From contig NC_087077.1 of the NCBI RefSeq assembly GCF_026151205.1, positions 992,001-1,056,000 on the forward strand: DNA of 64,000 nucleotides, written 5' to 3'. Source of the stretch: Bolinopsis microptera. Taxonomy: Eukaryota; Ctenophora; Tentaculata; Lobata; Bolinopsidae. The position numbers were made by a program, and so were the translations under genes. Each line of letters opens with the position of its first letter. Position 1 is the first letter of the stretch. The notes under the pieces are model-generated. The model did no database searches. It was not told the DNA's origin and was given only the letters and a program-made list of their open reading frames with translations. Below, one piece after another: positions 1 to 12,495 of the stretch.

Positions 1-2240
1 TACTTTCTTATCAGTTCCTGTACTTTCTTATCAGTTCCTGTACTTTCTTATCAGTTCCTGTACTTTCTTATCAGTTCCTGTACTTTCTTATCAGTTCCTG
101 TACTTTCTTATCAGTTCCTGTACTTTCTTATCAGTTCCTGTACTTTCTTATCAGTTCCTGTACTTTCTTATCAGTTCCTGTACTTTCTTATCAGTTCCTG
201 TACTTTCTTATCAGTTCCTGTACTTTCTTATCAGTTCCTGTACTTTCTTATCAGTTCCTGTACTTTCTTATCAGTTCCTGTACTTTCTTATCAGTTCCTG
301 TACTTTCTTATCAGTTCCTGTACTTTCTTATCAGTTCCTGTACTTTCTTATCAGTTCCTGTACTTTCTTATCAGTTCCTGTACTTTCTTATCAGTTCCTG
401 TACTTTCTTATCAGTTCCTGTACTTTCTTATCAGTTCCTGTACTTTCTTATCAGTTCCTGTACTTTCTTATCAGTTCCTGTACTTTCTTATCAGTTCCTG
501 TACTTTCTTATCAGTTCCTGTACTTTCTTATCAGTTCCTGTACTTTCTTATCAGTTCCTGTACTTTCTTATCAGTTCCTGTACTTTCTTATCAGTTCCTG
601 TACTTTCTTATCAGTTCCTGTACTTTCTTATCAGTTCCTGTACTTTCTTATCAGTTCCTGTACTTTCTTATCAGTTCCTGTACTTTCTTATCAGTTCCTG
701 TACTTTCTTATCAGTTCCTGTACTTTCTTATCAGTTCCTGTACTTTCTTATCAGTTCCTGTACTTTCTTATCAGTTCCTGTACTTTCTTATCAGTTCCTG
801 TACTTTCTTATCAGTTCCTGTACTTTCTTATCAGTTCCTGTACTTTCTTATCAGTTCCTGTACTTTCTTATCAGTTCCTGTACTTTCTTATCAGTTCCTG
901 TACTTTCTTATCAGTTCCTGTACTTTCTTATCAGTTCCTGTACTTTCTTATCAGTTCCTGTACTTTCTTATCAGTTCCTGTACTTTCTTATCAGTTCCTG
1001 TACTTTCTTATCAGTTCCTGTACTTTCTTATCAGTTCCTGTACTTTCTTATCAGTTCCTGTACTTTCTTATCAGTTCCTGTACTTTCTTATCAGTTCCTG
1101 TACTTTCTTATCAGTTCCTGTACTTTCTTATCAGTTCCTGTACTTTCTTATCAGTTCCTGTACTTTCTTATCAGTTCCTGTACTTTCTTATCAGTTCCTG
1201 TACTTTCTTATCAGTTCCTGTACTTTCTTATCAGTTCCTGTACTTTCTTATCAGTTCCTGTACTTTCTTATCAGTTCCTGTACTTTCTTATCAGTTCCTG
1301 TACTTTCTCATCAGTTCCTGTACTTTCTTATCAGTTCCTGAACTTTCTTATCAGTTCCTGTACTTTCTTATCAGTTCCTGTACTTTCTCATCAGTTCCTG
1401 TACTTTCTTATCAGTTCCTGTACTTTCTTATCAGTTCCTGTACTTTCTTATCAGTTCCTGTACTTTCTTATCAGTTCCTGTACTTTCTTATCAGTTCCTG
1501 TACTTTCTTATCAGTTCCTGTACTTTCTTATCAGTTCCTGTACTTTCTTATCAGTTCCTGTACTTTCTTATCAGTTCCGGTACTTTCTTATCAGTTCCTG
1601 TACTTTCTTATCAGTTCCTGTACTTTCTTATCAGTTCCTTTACTTTCTTATCAGTTCCTGTACTTTCTTATCAGTTCCTGTACTTTCTTATCAGTTCCTG
1701 TACTTTCTTATCAGTTCCTGTACTTTCTTATCAGTTCCTGTACTTTCTTATCAGTTCCTGTACTTTCTTATCAGTTCCTGTACTTTCTTATCAGTTCCTG
1801 TACTTTCTTATCAGTTCCTGTACTTTCTTATCAGTTCCTGTACTTTCTCATCAGTTCCTGTACTTTCTTATCAGTTCCTGTACTTTCTCATCAGTTCCTG
1901 TACTTTCTTATCAGTTCCTGTACTTTCTCATCAGTTCCTGTACTTTCTCATCAGTTCCTGTACTTTCTCATCAGTTCCTGTACTTTCTTATCAGTTCCTG
2001 TACTTTCTTATCAGTTCCTGTACTTTCTCATCAGTTCCTGTACTTTCTCATCAGTTCCTGTACTTTCTTATCAGTTCCTGTACTTTCTTATCAGTTCCTG
2101 TACTTTCTTATCAGTTCCTGTACTTTCTTATCAGTTCCTGTACTTTCTTATCAGTTCCTGTACTTTCTTATCAGTTCCTGTACTTTCTTATCAGTTCCTG
2201 TACTATCTTATCAGTTCCTGTACTTTCTTATCAGTTCCTG
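1..2240. repeat. 20-bp satellite, 112 copies, open at left edge
   Basis: The unit TACTTTCTTATCAGTTCCTG is repeated head to tail 112 times and stops cleanly at 2240. The first 65 units (1-1300) are identical. Variants, chiefly TTA to TCA in the middle of the unit, occur only from 1301 onward and cluster at 1840-2060. The array starts before the window, so its true length is unknown. No coding potential is credible. Confidence 0.98.
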
Positions 2241-2605
2241 ACTGCAGTTATGCGTTGTTATCAATTCTTATATGGTTCAGTTGCTGCAATATAAATAAAC
2301 ATCATATAATAATAATATAGTTAAGATATTATAAGATCAATGAATATTTAAAAATAAATTTGTCTGTATGAGCCCGCCACGGGCGAATAGGGGATAATTT
2401 AAGGCGTGAAGTATGGTGTATAACACATGTTAATATGGAGCTAGCTACGTGAAGTATGGTGTATATGGAGCTAGCTATGAAGCTAGCTACTAATGTTGTT
2501 AATATTTCCTGCTTCAAGTGTGGGCTCTAACTCCAATTTGTCACACTACTGGTCCAGGCTGATGCTTATAGCTACAAGTTCTAAATTTACCATGTAATAT
2601 CTCTT

Positions 2606-2760
2606 GGGGATCGTTCACATGTTCACTATGGGGAGGGGATTTGAAAACGCTAACCTTAGTGTAATTCTGGTCATACATCCGGATCCCGATGGCCGCGACA
2701 GTGCCATCGGGATCCGGATGTATGACCGTAATTCTATACAATAGTTGTCATATGTAAAGC
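2606..2760. mobile_element. Relic of a MITE related to the one at 54778
   Basis: The stretch GGATCGTTCACATG, followed by a G-rich tract (GGGGAGGGG) and then AGTGTAATTCTG, resembles the left part of the element at 54778 (GGGTCGTTCACATATTACG, GGGGGAGGGGG, AGTGTAATTTTG). The order and spacing agree apart from small gaps, so both are probably copies of one small DNA element family. A palindrome (2669-2727) interrupts this copy. The right boundary is not clear. Confidence 0.45.
2661..2735. mobile_element. 59-bp perfect foldback with 8-bp flanking direct repeats
   Basis: Positions 2669-2693 and 2703-2727 are exact reverse complements (25 bp each) around a 9-nt loop. Immediately outside both arms lies GTAATTCT (2661-2668 and 2728-2735). 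A perfect inverted repeat bounded by an 8-bp duplication has the layout of a tiny foldback or MITE insertion; 8-bp target duplications are usual for hAT-type transposition. Alternatives are a template-switch event or a hairpin artefact of assembly. Confidence 0.6.
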
Positions 2761-2978
2761 TTTATCCTTACCGGATCAGCACTAACGCCTTAAAATTATG
2801 TATGAGTATATCACTAATAAATAATTATAAGAAACAATTGTCAAAAATCCCAAATATTGACAATAATCACGCCAGTCAAAACTTGAATGCACCATGCCAT
2901 GCCATCATCACCCATTACAAGGCGAGCTTTTCTCAGTATGATTGCTATTTTCGTATCTAACAAATAAATATATTTCAG

Positions 2979-3026
2979 GACCTTCAAAAGTACACGTTAG
3001 GCACAAGATATGCAGCCTGCATAGAG
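2979..3026 (+). CDS. Candidate 16-codon internal exon, gene unknown
   Basis: A 48-nt open segment sits between a good acceptor (TATTTCAG) and a good donor (AGAG|GTATGTT), phase 0 at both ends. It would encode DLQKYTLGTRYAACIE. I do not recognise the protein, and no partner exon is placed with certainty. The donor at its 3' end is the first member of the repeat array that follows, which supports it being the ancestral copy. It could belong to the gene at 7680, to the RhoGEF at 12403, or to nothing. Confidence 0.3.
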
Positions 3027-4052
3027 GTATGTTATATTTTACATAGAGGTATGTTATATTTGTTATTTAGAGGTATGTTATATTTTACATAGAGGTATGT
3101 TATATTTGTTATTTAGAGGTATGTTATATTTGTTATTTAGAGGTATGTTATATTTTACATAGAGGTATGTTATATTTTACATAGAGGTATGTTATATTTG
3201 TTATTTAGAGGTATGTTATATTTGTTATTTAGAGGTATGTTATATTTTACATAGAGGTATGTTATATTTTACATAGAGGTATGTTATATTTTACATAGAG
3301 GTATGTTATATTTGTTATTTAGAGGTATGTTATATTTGTTATTTAGAGGTATGTTATATTTGTTATTTAGAGGTATGTTATATTTGTTATTTAGAGGTAT
3401 GTTATATTTGTTATTTAGAGGTATGTTATATTTGTTATTTAGAGGTATGTTGTATTTTACATAGAGGTATGTTATATTTTACATAGAGGTATGTTATATT
3501 TTACATAGAGGTATGTTATATTTGTTATTTAGAGGTATGTTATATTTTACATAGATGATAGAGGTATGTTATATTTTACATAGAGGTATGTTATATTTGT
3601 TATTTAGAGGTATGTTATATTTGTTATTTAGAGGTATGTTATATTTGTTATTTAGAGGTATGTTATATTTTACATAGAGGTATGTTATATTTGTTATTTA
3701 GAGGTATGTTATATTTGTTATTTAGAGGTATGTTATATTTGTTATTTAGAGGTATGTTGTATTTGTTATTTAGAGGTATGTTATATTTTACATAGAGGTA
3801 TGTTGTATTTTACATAGATGTATGTTATATTTGTTATTTAGAGGTATGTTATATTTGTTATTTAGAGGTATGTTATATTTGTTATTTAGAGGTATGTTAT
3901 ATTTGTTATTTAGAGGTATGTTATATTTGTTATTTAGAGGTATGTTATATTTGTTATTTAGAGGTATGTTATATTTTACATAGAGGTATGTTATATTCGT
4001 TATTTAGAGGTACGTTATATTTGTTATTTAGAGGTATGTTATATTTGTTATT
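3021..4052. repeat. 22/24-bp minisatellite multiplying a splice donor
   Basis: Around 45 units share the core AGAGGTATGTTATATTT and end in either TACAT (22 bp) or GTTATTT (24 bp). The two versions are intermixed without a strict order, with occasional variants (GTATGTTGT, a GATGATAGAGG insertion near 3555, GTACGTT near 4011). The first unit coincides with the end of the candidate exon at 2979-3026, so each unit carries the donor-like string AG|GTATGTT. Confidence 0.95.
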
Positions 4053-7000
4053 TTGGTAAGCTAGAAAAAGAAAGGCTTGATTCACTTAGGAGTATCTGTG
4101 ATAATAATGATATCTGACACGTAAAATTGAGTTAAAATCCTCGTCTCTGATAATGGTTTTTGTAGTCGAAGTTCCTGGTTCCCAGTTATTATCATGAACA
4201 AAAAATGGAAAGTTAAGAACTTGAACGACTTATCCAGATAGAATTTGACGGTTAAAGAAGCACATTCTTAATGTTTTAACTGTTAAAACGATTTTTGTGA
4301 GGGAATGGGTTGTACGGGTTGTACGAGAGGAATTTTAAAATAACTGACGGTGAGATGCTGAAGTGCGCTTCTACTTTGAGTTTGACAAATCAGACACGCT
4401 ATATTTTCCGGGATTTATCTTAACAAATATTCAGACTTTTCCTTATAACAAAGTTATAAGTTAACATAACCGCAAAAACTTTAATATTTAAGTGACCTCT
4501 TTTTACCGGAAAAACGTTAATATTTTGTTAACAATTCAACACAGTCCTACTGTAACTATCCAGTGCTGACTCTCAGTGGAAGTATGGAGGTCACGGAGGT
4601 GCTAAGCTCCCCCCAATTATCAGTAATATCACATGTTCTGCTAGTAAACCTGTATATTGGGTATATTATAATATGCAAGACAGGAAACGTTTAGTACTGA
4701 GTGCTCAACTGTGTACTTTTTCTTTGTGTAAAAGTGTGTTTAACCAGATTATCATGTACCTACAACTACAGTGCTTGTTTTTAAACGTATTAAAACAACC
4801 TTCTCTGGTGCAAAGGTCAGGGAAAATAGTCTCATATTCTGACTAAATTAGGAACGCGTGAAAGTGGGTTTAGTGAAATATATAAAATGTAAGATGTATT
4901 TTATAGTTGTTAAATGAAACCAGTGACCCGTATAATCAATGTGGTGAATTCTGAGAGGAAGAATTGGTAGTGCCATTCGCTGATTTTGGAAATGTGTCGA
5001 TGTCGACAATGTCGTAGCCACGCCCGCGCCCCTAGGACCCCACAAATGAATAATCACAAGATCGCTGGCTAATATTGCCAATATATTTGACGCATTACCA
5101 ATACTTAGGGCCACATCGTATCTCAAAGTCAGATAGATACTAAGTCGTGGTATGTGATCTATTTATATTTTCTAACTCATGAAATTCTAAGTAATGTGAC
5201 GCAATAAATCGTTCTACGGAAGAATCGATTAAAATGAAGGGGGCTCTGTGAGCTATGATCTGTTCATCATGAAATGTTTGAAAAAGCTATGTTAAAATAA
5301 TGACTTACGCTAAGATCTACACTCTACAGACCTAAGGAAAGTACATGATATTACATGATAATAACATATTCTATTGTATTTATATATTATATAAATATAC
5401 AAAGTTAAGCACTGTATTGGTTCTATTATAAGCTATATAAGAAGCTGTAAAGGATGGAGGAACTCAGACCATCATGGGACTGCAAGTAGTACACCCTACT
5501 ATGTATTAATGTATAGTGTCATTACGATTTAATATGATAAAGAGATTAACTATATATTATCTGTAAAAATCAAATATACATTATTTATTATCTACATGCA
5601 AATAATTTTAGAGATGTTTATCATACATGAACATGTCTTTTAAGTCTTACCCTGAACATCTTCAATTCATCTTTACGATGTTTATACCTGTTTTCATTGT
5701 TGAACATACATGATACAGCTATTTCAAACCCGACATTTTCAATTAATAGATCTAATGTGTGCTATTTGAAATGGACTCTATCGCAGCGTTCGGACAGTTT
5801 GAAAAGTCGACATAATAAATGAATTCCACCCTGTATTAATCATATTCACTCAAATCCCTTCCATATTGGGATTCAAAAATCATTCTTGCGAATTTTAATC
5901 ACACTTAATTCCTGTTAATTCTGATGTCCAACTGCCAATATGCTTCTAGTCATTTCCTTCCATCAATTAAGTGCTAAATCTGATGTTTTGCTAATTGCAA
6001 CAGCTAATCGGACTTATTACATCTTTTGATGTTATAAACTTATTTATAACAGATAAAAGTTGAAATGCCACTGTTTCCATGACAGCTATGCAATTTGTTG
6101 GAAGGATGTATGCCAAAAATATCTCACATTTACAGTTACACGTCATCATCTACTTCATCAGATTAAATTTAGTAACTTAACCATCATGGTTTGTGGAACA
6201 AATGACAGATGAATTTGATATAAAGCCTAAGTTCAGAATCCTATATTCGTGTTCAACATTAAGAAGGTAGTCCACCAAAATTACTGCTGTCGTGAGGCTA
6301 AAATAATTACGTTAATCTTATTTAATACCTACCGTTATAGAGGTATACCTGCCAAGAAAATGTGGTTAAATACTAATTTCCAACATCATTTATAGGTTGT
6401 GTAACTGAACAGTAAGATGAAATCTAAATGAAACTCTGAAAACGTAACCCCGGGTTCACCATTATCACAGTTTAGGACTGTAAGTGTACATCTCTTTAGT
6501 AAGAAGTTATCTCCTTTATCTGATAAGGTTGATATCTTCAAATAATGTTGAACTTAACGAATCTAACACTTGTATAAATATTACGTTGATGACACTATCT
6601 GCTGGGAACTGCTTAGAACCACGCAGCTCAGTAACAAGCCACTTGACGGCTTCATAGCCACTCCGGTAAATCCAAACCAGAACTTAGATGGATCGTCTTA
6701 TTAACCTCACAAAAATGCAATTATAAGTGCAATACCGCTGCGGTCGGTGCAGTAATTTATTTTCTCAGCTTGGTAGACCAATCTGCATATATTACGATGC
6801 ATTGGCAATTAGCTATGCTTCCGTTTTCTGGCCGACATCGGATAAACCATGAGCTATTTATATTATTTTACACATGTTCGTGACGCAGCACACACACACA
6901 CACGCGCGTGTATATTGTGCTGTAATAATGAGTTACACTGTATGTTATAACACTGCCACTTCTGCTAAATACATCAGCTATAAGGCCACCTAGTTAATTC

Positions 7001-7679
7001 AGTGAGTGAAAAATACAAAGATGGCTAAAAAATCCTTTTGAATTTGTTGTTAATTTTGTACTTATTCCCTTATTATCAACACACTGTTGAGTGTTGACTC
7101 ACGTGACACGTTAATAACTAAAAATCAGCCATTAAAATCTTCTAGTGTTGTGATCTACAATTAATACAGACCAAGCTATCACCCCCCTTTATGTACACAC
7201 AGTCCCGCATTATACGTCATAATATATTGTAGATAGATTAAAGATCGGTGTAGTACACGTTACATACTCTTTAACACAGTATTTAAGCTGTGGGACTAAA
7301 GACACACCCAGAGAGTCTGATTTCTGTGCGACACTACATTCTAGATACTCAGATACACGTGCGCGCGGCGCGGCGGCATATCCACAGCTCTGGAATACAT
7401 TACACCTTTCAGGGGAACCCTGGGACCCACCTCACTACAATACAGTTCACATCGAACAACTCTCCCTACACTCCCCGCATTGTTTCATCAATATACGCGT
7501 ACTGTAAATCAGCCCAGTGGCTAAACGTACACTGTTCTATGCTGTTCAATCAGCCGCTTACCGGCTCCCCGCTCCGAATCTACACACGAGATTCTTTTTA
7601 GTCTGTAAGCTTCTTTAACGTTATTCTACACTTTACATAGCTTGTACACGCTCGTTCCTTGCTGTTTTAACCCCCGGAC
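4053..7679. other. No convincing gene
   Basis: AT-rich sequence with short ORFs only. A small CA/CG dinucleotide tract lies near 6889-6910. No RNA gene, transposon end or protein domain was recognised. Unrecognised 5' exons or a promoter for the gene at 7680 could be here. Confidence 0.5.
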
Positions 7680-8828
7680 ATGTTGGAGCTGGTTCTGCTC
7701 CTTGCGGTATGTTTCACGCCAACTACCAGTATTCACTGTGAGGATGACATCACTCTTGATGACGTCCAGGAGTATTCCCTGAATATTTTCGAGGCTGGGA
7801 ATATAGAGTATTGGAGGACAGCACAGAATAATTTCCAAACTTATGGAAAGTTCGTTGGGAATCCAAAAATTCTGTCATCAAGGGTACATAATATTATGTT
7901 TATTTTGTTGAGAAGAATTTAATTTTAATTTTAAGTAATAGTCAGTTGGTCGAAACTTCTTTTGAATGCAGTAAAATTTAAATTTGTTCTACTATCAAAT
8001 TTAGGCTATATTACTGACCATTGATCACTGTCTTGCAGCTGGATACTACACCGAAAAGGGCCAGCTTATATCTGGATTAGCGATCGACTGCGCTAAAGGA
8101 AAATTCCATGTCCAAGTCACAGATGATACGAATCAGGACGAAGACGTTGTAAAAAACGTGTTCACAGGAGATCTAGCTAGCGATGGACAGTGTGTGGACG
8201 GTGCCGAGTTTGATCTTTGGTTAAAGGTACACCAACCTTCATGATGAGCTGGATCTACAACGGACAAGCTCTCCAGGAGGGCACACGTATGACACCATTC
8301 CGACACGGAACGGCCATTGTCGAGAGGGAAAGGCCAATGAAAGTTGCTACCAAATACGGAGCAGACAAAGCCAAGACGTTCAAGATAACCTCTACAAAAG
8401 CAGCCAAGTTTACCAGAGTAACTTGGGGCCAGTGTGTATCATGGCCTGTCTCCCTGAGAAAGGACTGTCAGGGTGCCCGCAAGTGGGTCCAAGTACACAG
8501 CAAGATGGCTGAAGCGGTCGGAGGTCTGGGTAAGTTCGGCTCCGACATGACCGTCTTCGCTCCCACCTGTTTCCTAGGGAGCAAATACTACGATTGGCTC
8601 CAGGAGTCAGTCCATCCTGACAGACTCTCCCAGGGAACTTCCTACTGTTGCTGCGTGGACATGGTGACCGGGATTACTATTGATAATGACGACGTGAATC
8701 AATGTAGTATGTCTCTGGATGGTGGGAGTGGAGGCTGTGGTAAGTCTTGTATGCAGTATGCTGTCCCTAGCATTATCGAGAAGGTCATGGCGGAGCAGGA
8801 TGAGATGGATGACAGCTTACTCCTCTAA
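7680..8828 (+). CDS. Secreted Cys-containing protein of unknown family
   Basis: Not recognised. Exon 1 (7680-7883) starts at an ATG and encodes a clear signal peptide (MLELVLLLAVCFTPTTS). The reading frame continues in phase if an intron 7884-8004 (GTACAT...TTTAG) is removed, giving AILLTIDHCLAAGYYTEKG onward. Around 8214-8241 the frame changes. One explanation is a missing A in the AAA run at 8224 (reading ...DLWLK then GTPTFMMSW); the other is a 50-nt intron 8227-8276, which also keeps phase. The 3' part (to the stop at 8826) is rich in Trp and Cys, including SYCCCVDM and GGCGKSC, suggesting disulfide-bonded extracellular structure. Total about 325-342 aa. I infer export because of the leader; no catalytic motif is evident. 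Confidence 0.65.
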
Positions 8829-9675
8829 ATGAACTGGACTAGAGATCACCGGAAAAACTTGTTGATCATTTTAAATGTTTTATTGTTCCATAATATGAGC
8901 TTTGGTGCCCGTTTTTTCATAGCTTTGCTTGCTTTAGATTGATCTTTCATTTAAGAAAATAATCATGACTGGGTCAATTTTCAAGATGAGATTTGATGAT
9001 AAAATAAGATTTAGAACAGTTTTAAAGAGATTTTTAAAGTTTAGTTGACTAACATTATTGTATCATGTTTATCTGTTTGCTGAGCTCTTCTTCAAATCAA
9101 GTGCGATACAAAAATTAAAATAATTTTCGAAGTGGTACAACACCTTATTTTATATTGGAAAATTCTTTGACACTTAGACTTAGCACATACACATTACACC
9201 TATCAAACAATATTAGGGTTGTAGCACACCACTTTTATCAGTTTTTAAGGTTAGATAAAAAGATTCATTTGATTGTGGCTTTACAGTCTACTCCATCACA
9301 ATTAGATCTCTTTGTAAATGTAATTTCGGCTGTTTGATAATAGGTAAAACGTGTTAAATTTTCTCCAATGTTTCATGAAAATGATTGAGTGACCAGTTTT
9401 GTTACTGAACTTGAACCGCAAATGAAACCTCACTCGTTCTTGCCACGTGATGGCTGTGGAGTGTGGATAGGGATGGTGGGTATCTTTTTCCGATGGTTAT
9501 TATCAGTTAAACTTGAGTAACCCCCTCCTGGAATAAAGTACAAATTTTAAATCATACGACGAATGTGATTATGCGGTTTCAGTTACTTCTAACATTGAAG
9601 TTCCGGAAAGTTTTAAAACTGTATAAAATATTAGTTGAAATTATAGTTCTATGAGGTGCTCAAGATTCCAATGGG
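8829..9675. other. 3' flank of the secreted-protein gene
   Basis: AT-rich, without a supported ORF. An AATAAA-type hexamer near 9532 could be a polyadenylation signal but lies about 700 bp beyond the stop. Confidence 0.4.
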
Positions 9676-9679
9676 GTGC

Positions 9680-10622
9680 CTGTACTTTATACACCAGACA
9701 CTGTAACACCAGACACTGTAACACCAGACACTGTTACACCAGACACTGTAACACCAGACACTGTTACGTACACCGGACACTGTAACACCAGACACTGTTA
9801 CAACAGACACTGTTACGTACACCAGACACTGTTACGTACACCAGACACTATTACGTACACCAGACACTATTACGTACACCAGACACTGTAACACCAGACA
9901 CTGTAACACCAGACACTGTAACACCAGACACTGTAACACCAGACACTGTTACGTACACCAGACACTATTACGTACACCAGACACTATTACGTACACCAGA
10001 CACTGTAACACCAGACACTGTAACACCAGACACTGTAACACCAGACACTGTAACACCAGACACTGTAACAACAGACACTGTTACAACAGACACTGTTACG
10101 TACACCAGACACTATTACGTACACCAGACACTGTAACACCAGACACTGTAACAACAGACACTGTTACAACAGACACTGTTACGTACACCAGACACTATTA
10201 CGTACACCAGACACTATTACGTACACCAGACACTGTAACACCAGACACTGTAACACCAGACACTGTAACACCAGACACTGTAACACCAGACACTGTAACA
10301 CCAGACACTGTTACGTACACCAGCCACTGTTACGTACACCAGACACTGTAACACCAGACACTGTAACACCAGACACTGTTACGTACACCAGACACTGTAA
10401 CACCAGACACTGTAACACCAGACACTGTTACGTACACCAGACACTGTAACACCAGACACTGTAACACCAGACACTGTTACACCAGACACTGTAACACCAG
10501 ACACTGTTACGTACACCAGACACTGTAACACCAGACACTGTAACACCAGACACTGTTACGTACACCAGACACTGTAACACCAGACACTGTAACACCAGAC
10601 ACTGTAACGTTCACCAGACACA
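9680..10622. repeat. 15/19-bp minisatellite (ACACCAGACACTGTA family)
   Basis: Units alternate between ACACCAGACACTGTA (15 bp) and a 19-bp form with a CGT insert (CGTACACCAGACACTGTTA). Variants include ACAACAGACAC and GACACTATTA. Blocks of the two forms recur as larger modules (for example two 19-bp ACTATTA units followed by 15-bp runs), indicating multi-unit duplications. Confidence 0.95.
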
Positions 10623-11590
10623 GTCGTATTGAACTTTAAAGCTACTGATTTGGTATGGGTCTAAGTTAGCGATCTGGGGCACGAAACACCGGAAATTTGA
10701 CGACGCGAAGCCTCAGTGGATAAATAAAAGGCAACGAATGAAGATAAATATTGTGCAAAATTGAAGTGGACAAGTCTTGCAGCCCTCTATTCAGTTTTCC
10801 TATCAGTGTCTAGTTTTATTCCTCGCACCAAACTCTATTTTTAGATGAAGCTGTATGATTTGCGCTTCATTATCATTGATTATGATATTTTAAGATAATA
10901 TTCTGGATTAGTAACTGCGATGTTATATGAATAAGGGCGTCATTTGGACACACGCTTATCAGCCTCAATGGGGATAGTAACTAGATAAATATGTAGATAA
11001 AGTCTATACAGTATACCGCACTATAATATTGATGCATAATGCATATTTATAATATCCATGCCATTATATAATACAGTTTTATTGTGTAACAAGATCTTAC
11101 ACGCAAAAATATTAATAAAATAACTTTAATTCCTTAATGTAATCTGTACCTGTGTCCTTTACAGAACGTATCCACATTTATTACTTGAATATTTCAAATA
11201 AAATAGGAAGAAACTATAAAATGTGCTCCCATGGTTGTAACAAATACACCCTAAATCGTAGTGCGCTAAATAGTTGTATTGGGAGTAGTATTAATATTAT
11301 ACCTTATCGGCCTCGGCGCGACACGATTAATCTATTAATAGACAAATTAATTAATTCAAATTTTATTCAGTGCTCGATATAATATATTCATTAAATCTAC
11401 GCTATTGTAGATTATTTGATGTTAGAAAGTAGTAAAGTCATATTTTTGTGTATTAAAAAGTGCTTCAACCAAAATAGGAGTTTCTTTAAACAAGCTCCTA
11501 TTAGAATATAGGCTCACATTGGGACCACGTGTACAAGACTGAAAGTTGGTAATGAGTAGTGTGTACCCTTGTGTAGTGTGTATTTGCAGT
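10623..11590. other. No gene seen
   Basis: AT-rich sequence, no supported exon. A 76-codon ORF at 11152 opens near a CAG acceptor-like site but is low-complexity and unsupported. Confidence 0.4.
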
Positions 11591-11593
11591 TTA

Positions 11594-11726
11594 CACACAA
11601 CTCAATGTATAGTGATCTGTACACAATGTATAGTGATCTGTGCACAATGTATAGTGATCTGTACACAATGTATAGTGATCTGTACACAATGTATAGTGAT
11701 CTGTACACAATGTATAGTGATCTGTT
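11594..11726. repeat. 21-bp minisatellite, about 6 copies
   Basis: The core CAATGTATAGTGATCTGT is separated by ACA or GCA. The short array gives open frames on both strands because 21 is divisible by 3; these are not genes. Confidence 0.9.
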
Positions 11727-12402
11727 AGTTGTGTGTAAAGTAGCAGGATGTAATAACACGATCAGCTTCATAGTTGCTTTCTAGTACTCTCTAGTTGCTA
11801 CTACAGGAAGCACAATCATAGCTACTGACTACGCAGCTGGCCACACATTTGAGTGTATCATCGTAGGTCGACAGTATAATATGAAAATCGATACGCTTTC
11901 CTCGAATTATCTGATTTTGGTCACCTGGATATTTTCTGAAGCGTGACTAGAGTTATCATAGTTTAAAGTTTGGTAACCGAATCATTGAGTTTTATAATTA
12001 TGTCCTCACGTTGAATTTTGATTCCCTGAAATAAATGTATTACTAAGAAAATCAAGAAGTTGTAGGCGAACACACATTCCCTAATATTAATGTTGTTGTC
12101 ACAGTTCAGTACTTATCGTGTAAAATGTAGGGTTTAATAATTGGTTTGATCAGAGTGGACGTGTTGTACAGTTAATAGTACAAATGTTGCTGGGAAGCAC
12201 AAACTCACTTCTAGAAACACAAAACGAGCGTTAAGATAAGAAAAGCTTTACATTGAACAAATTCAACAGGGTGCATAGCAACAACACTTTCAAATAACAT
12301 TATTTGGGCTGGGTAAAAATAAGGGATCTAGTTTAAGATTGGGTGGGCATAATAATCGACTGGCCATTAAAATAATCCTATATCTTAACTGAATTGTTGC
12401 AG

Positions 12403-12495
12403 GCGGCTCTGGATAAGATAACGGGTGTAGCTATCCACATCAACAAAGTAAAACGAGTACAGGAGCTTGAATCTCACGAAATACTTGGGTGGACG
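12403..12495 (+). CDS. RhoGEF exon: C-terminal helix of the DH domain
   Basis: 31 codons in phase 0, from acceptor TTGCAG to donor ACG|GTAAGT. It encodes the last DH helix and linker (KITGVAIHINKVKRVQELE, then ILGWT). The partner exon 14432-14470 continues with GEPLLEFGVLKLE, the first PH strand region of this family. Upstream DH exons, including the conserved L-L-K-P-x-Q-R region, were not found in the window. Confidence 0.8.

Noticed and set aside
1-2240. CRISPR-like regular repeats
   Set aside because: Units are directly adjacent with no spacers and the window is animal DNA; it is a satellite.
3021-4052. Telomere-like or centromeric repeat
   Set aside because: Mixed 22/24-bp units inside gene-bearing DNA with a splice-donor core; no telomeric motif.
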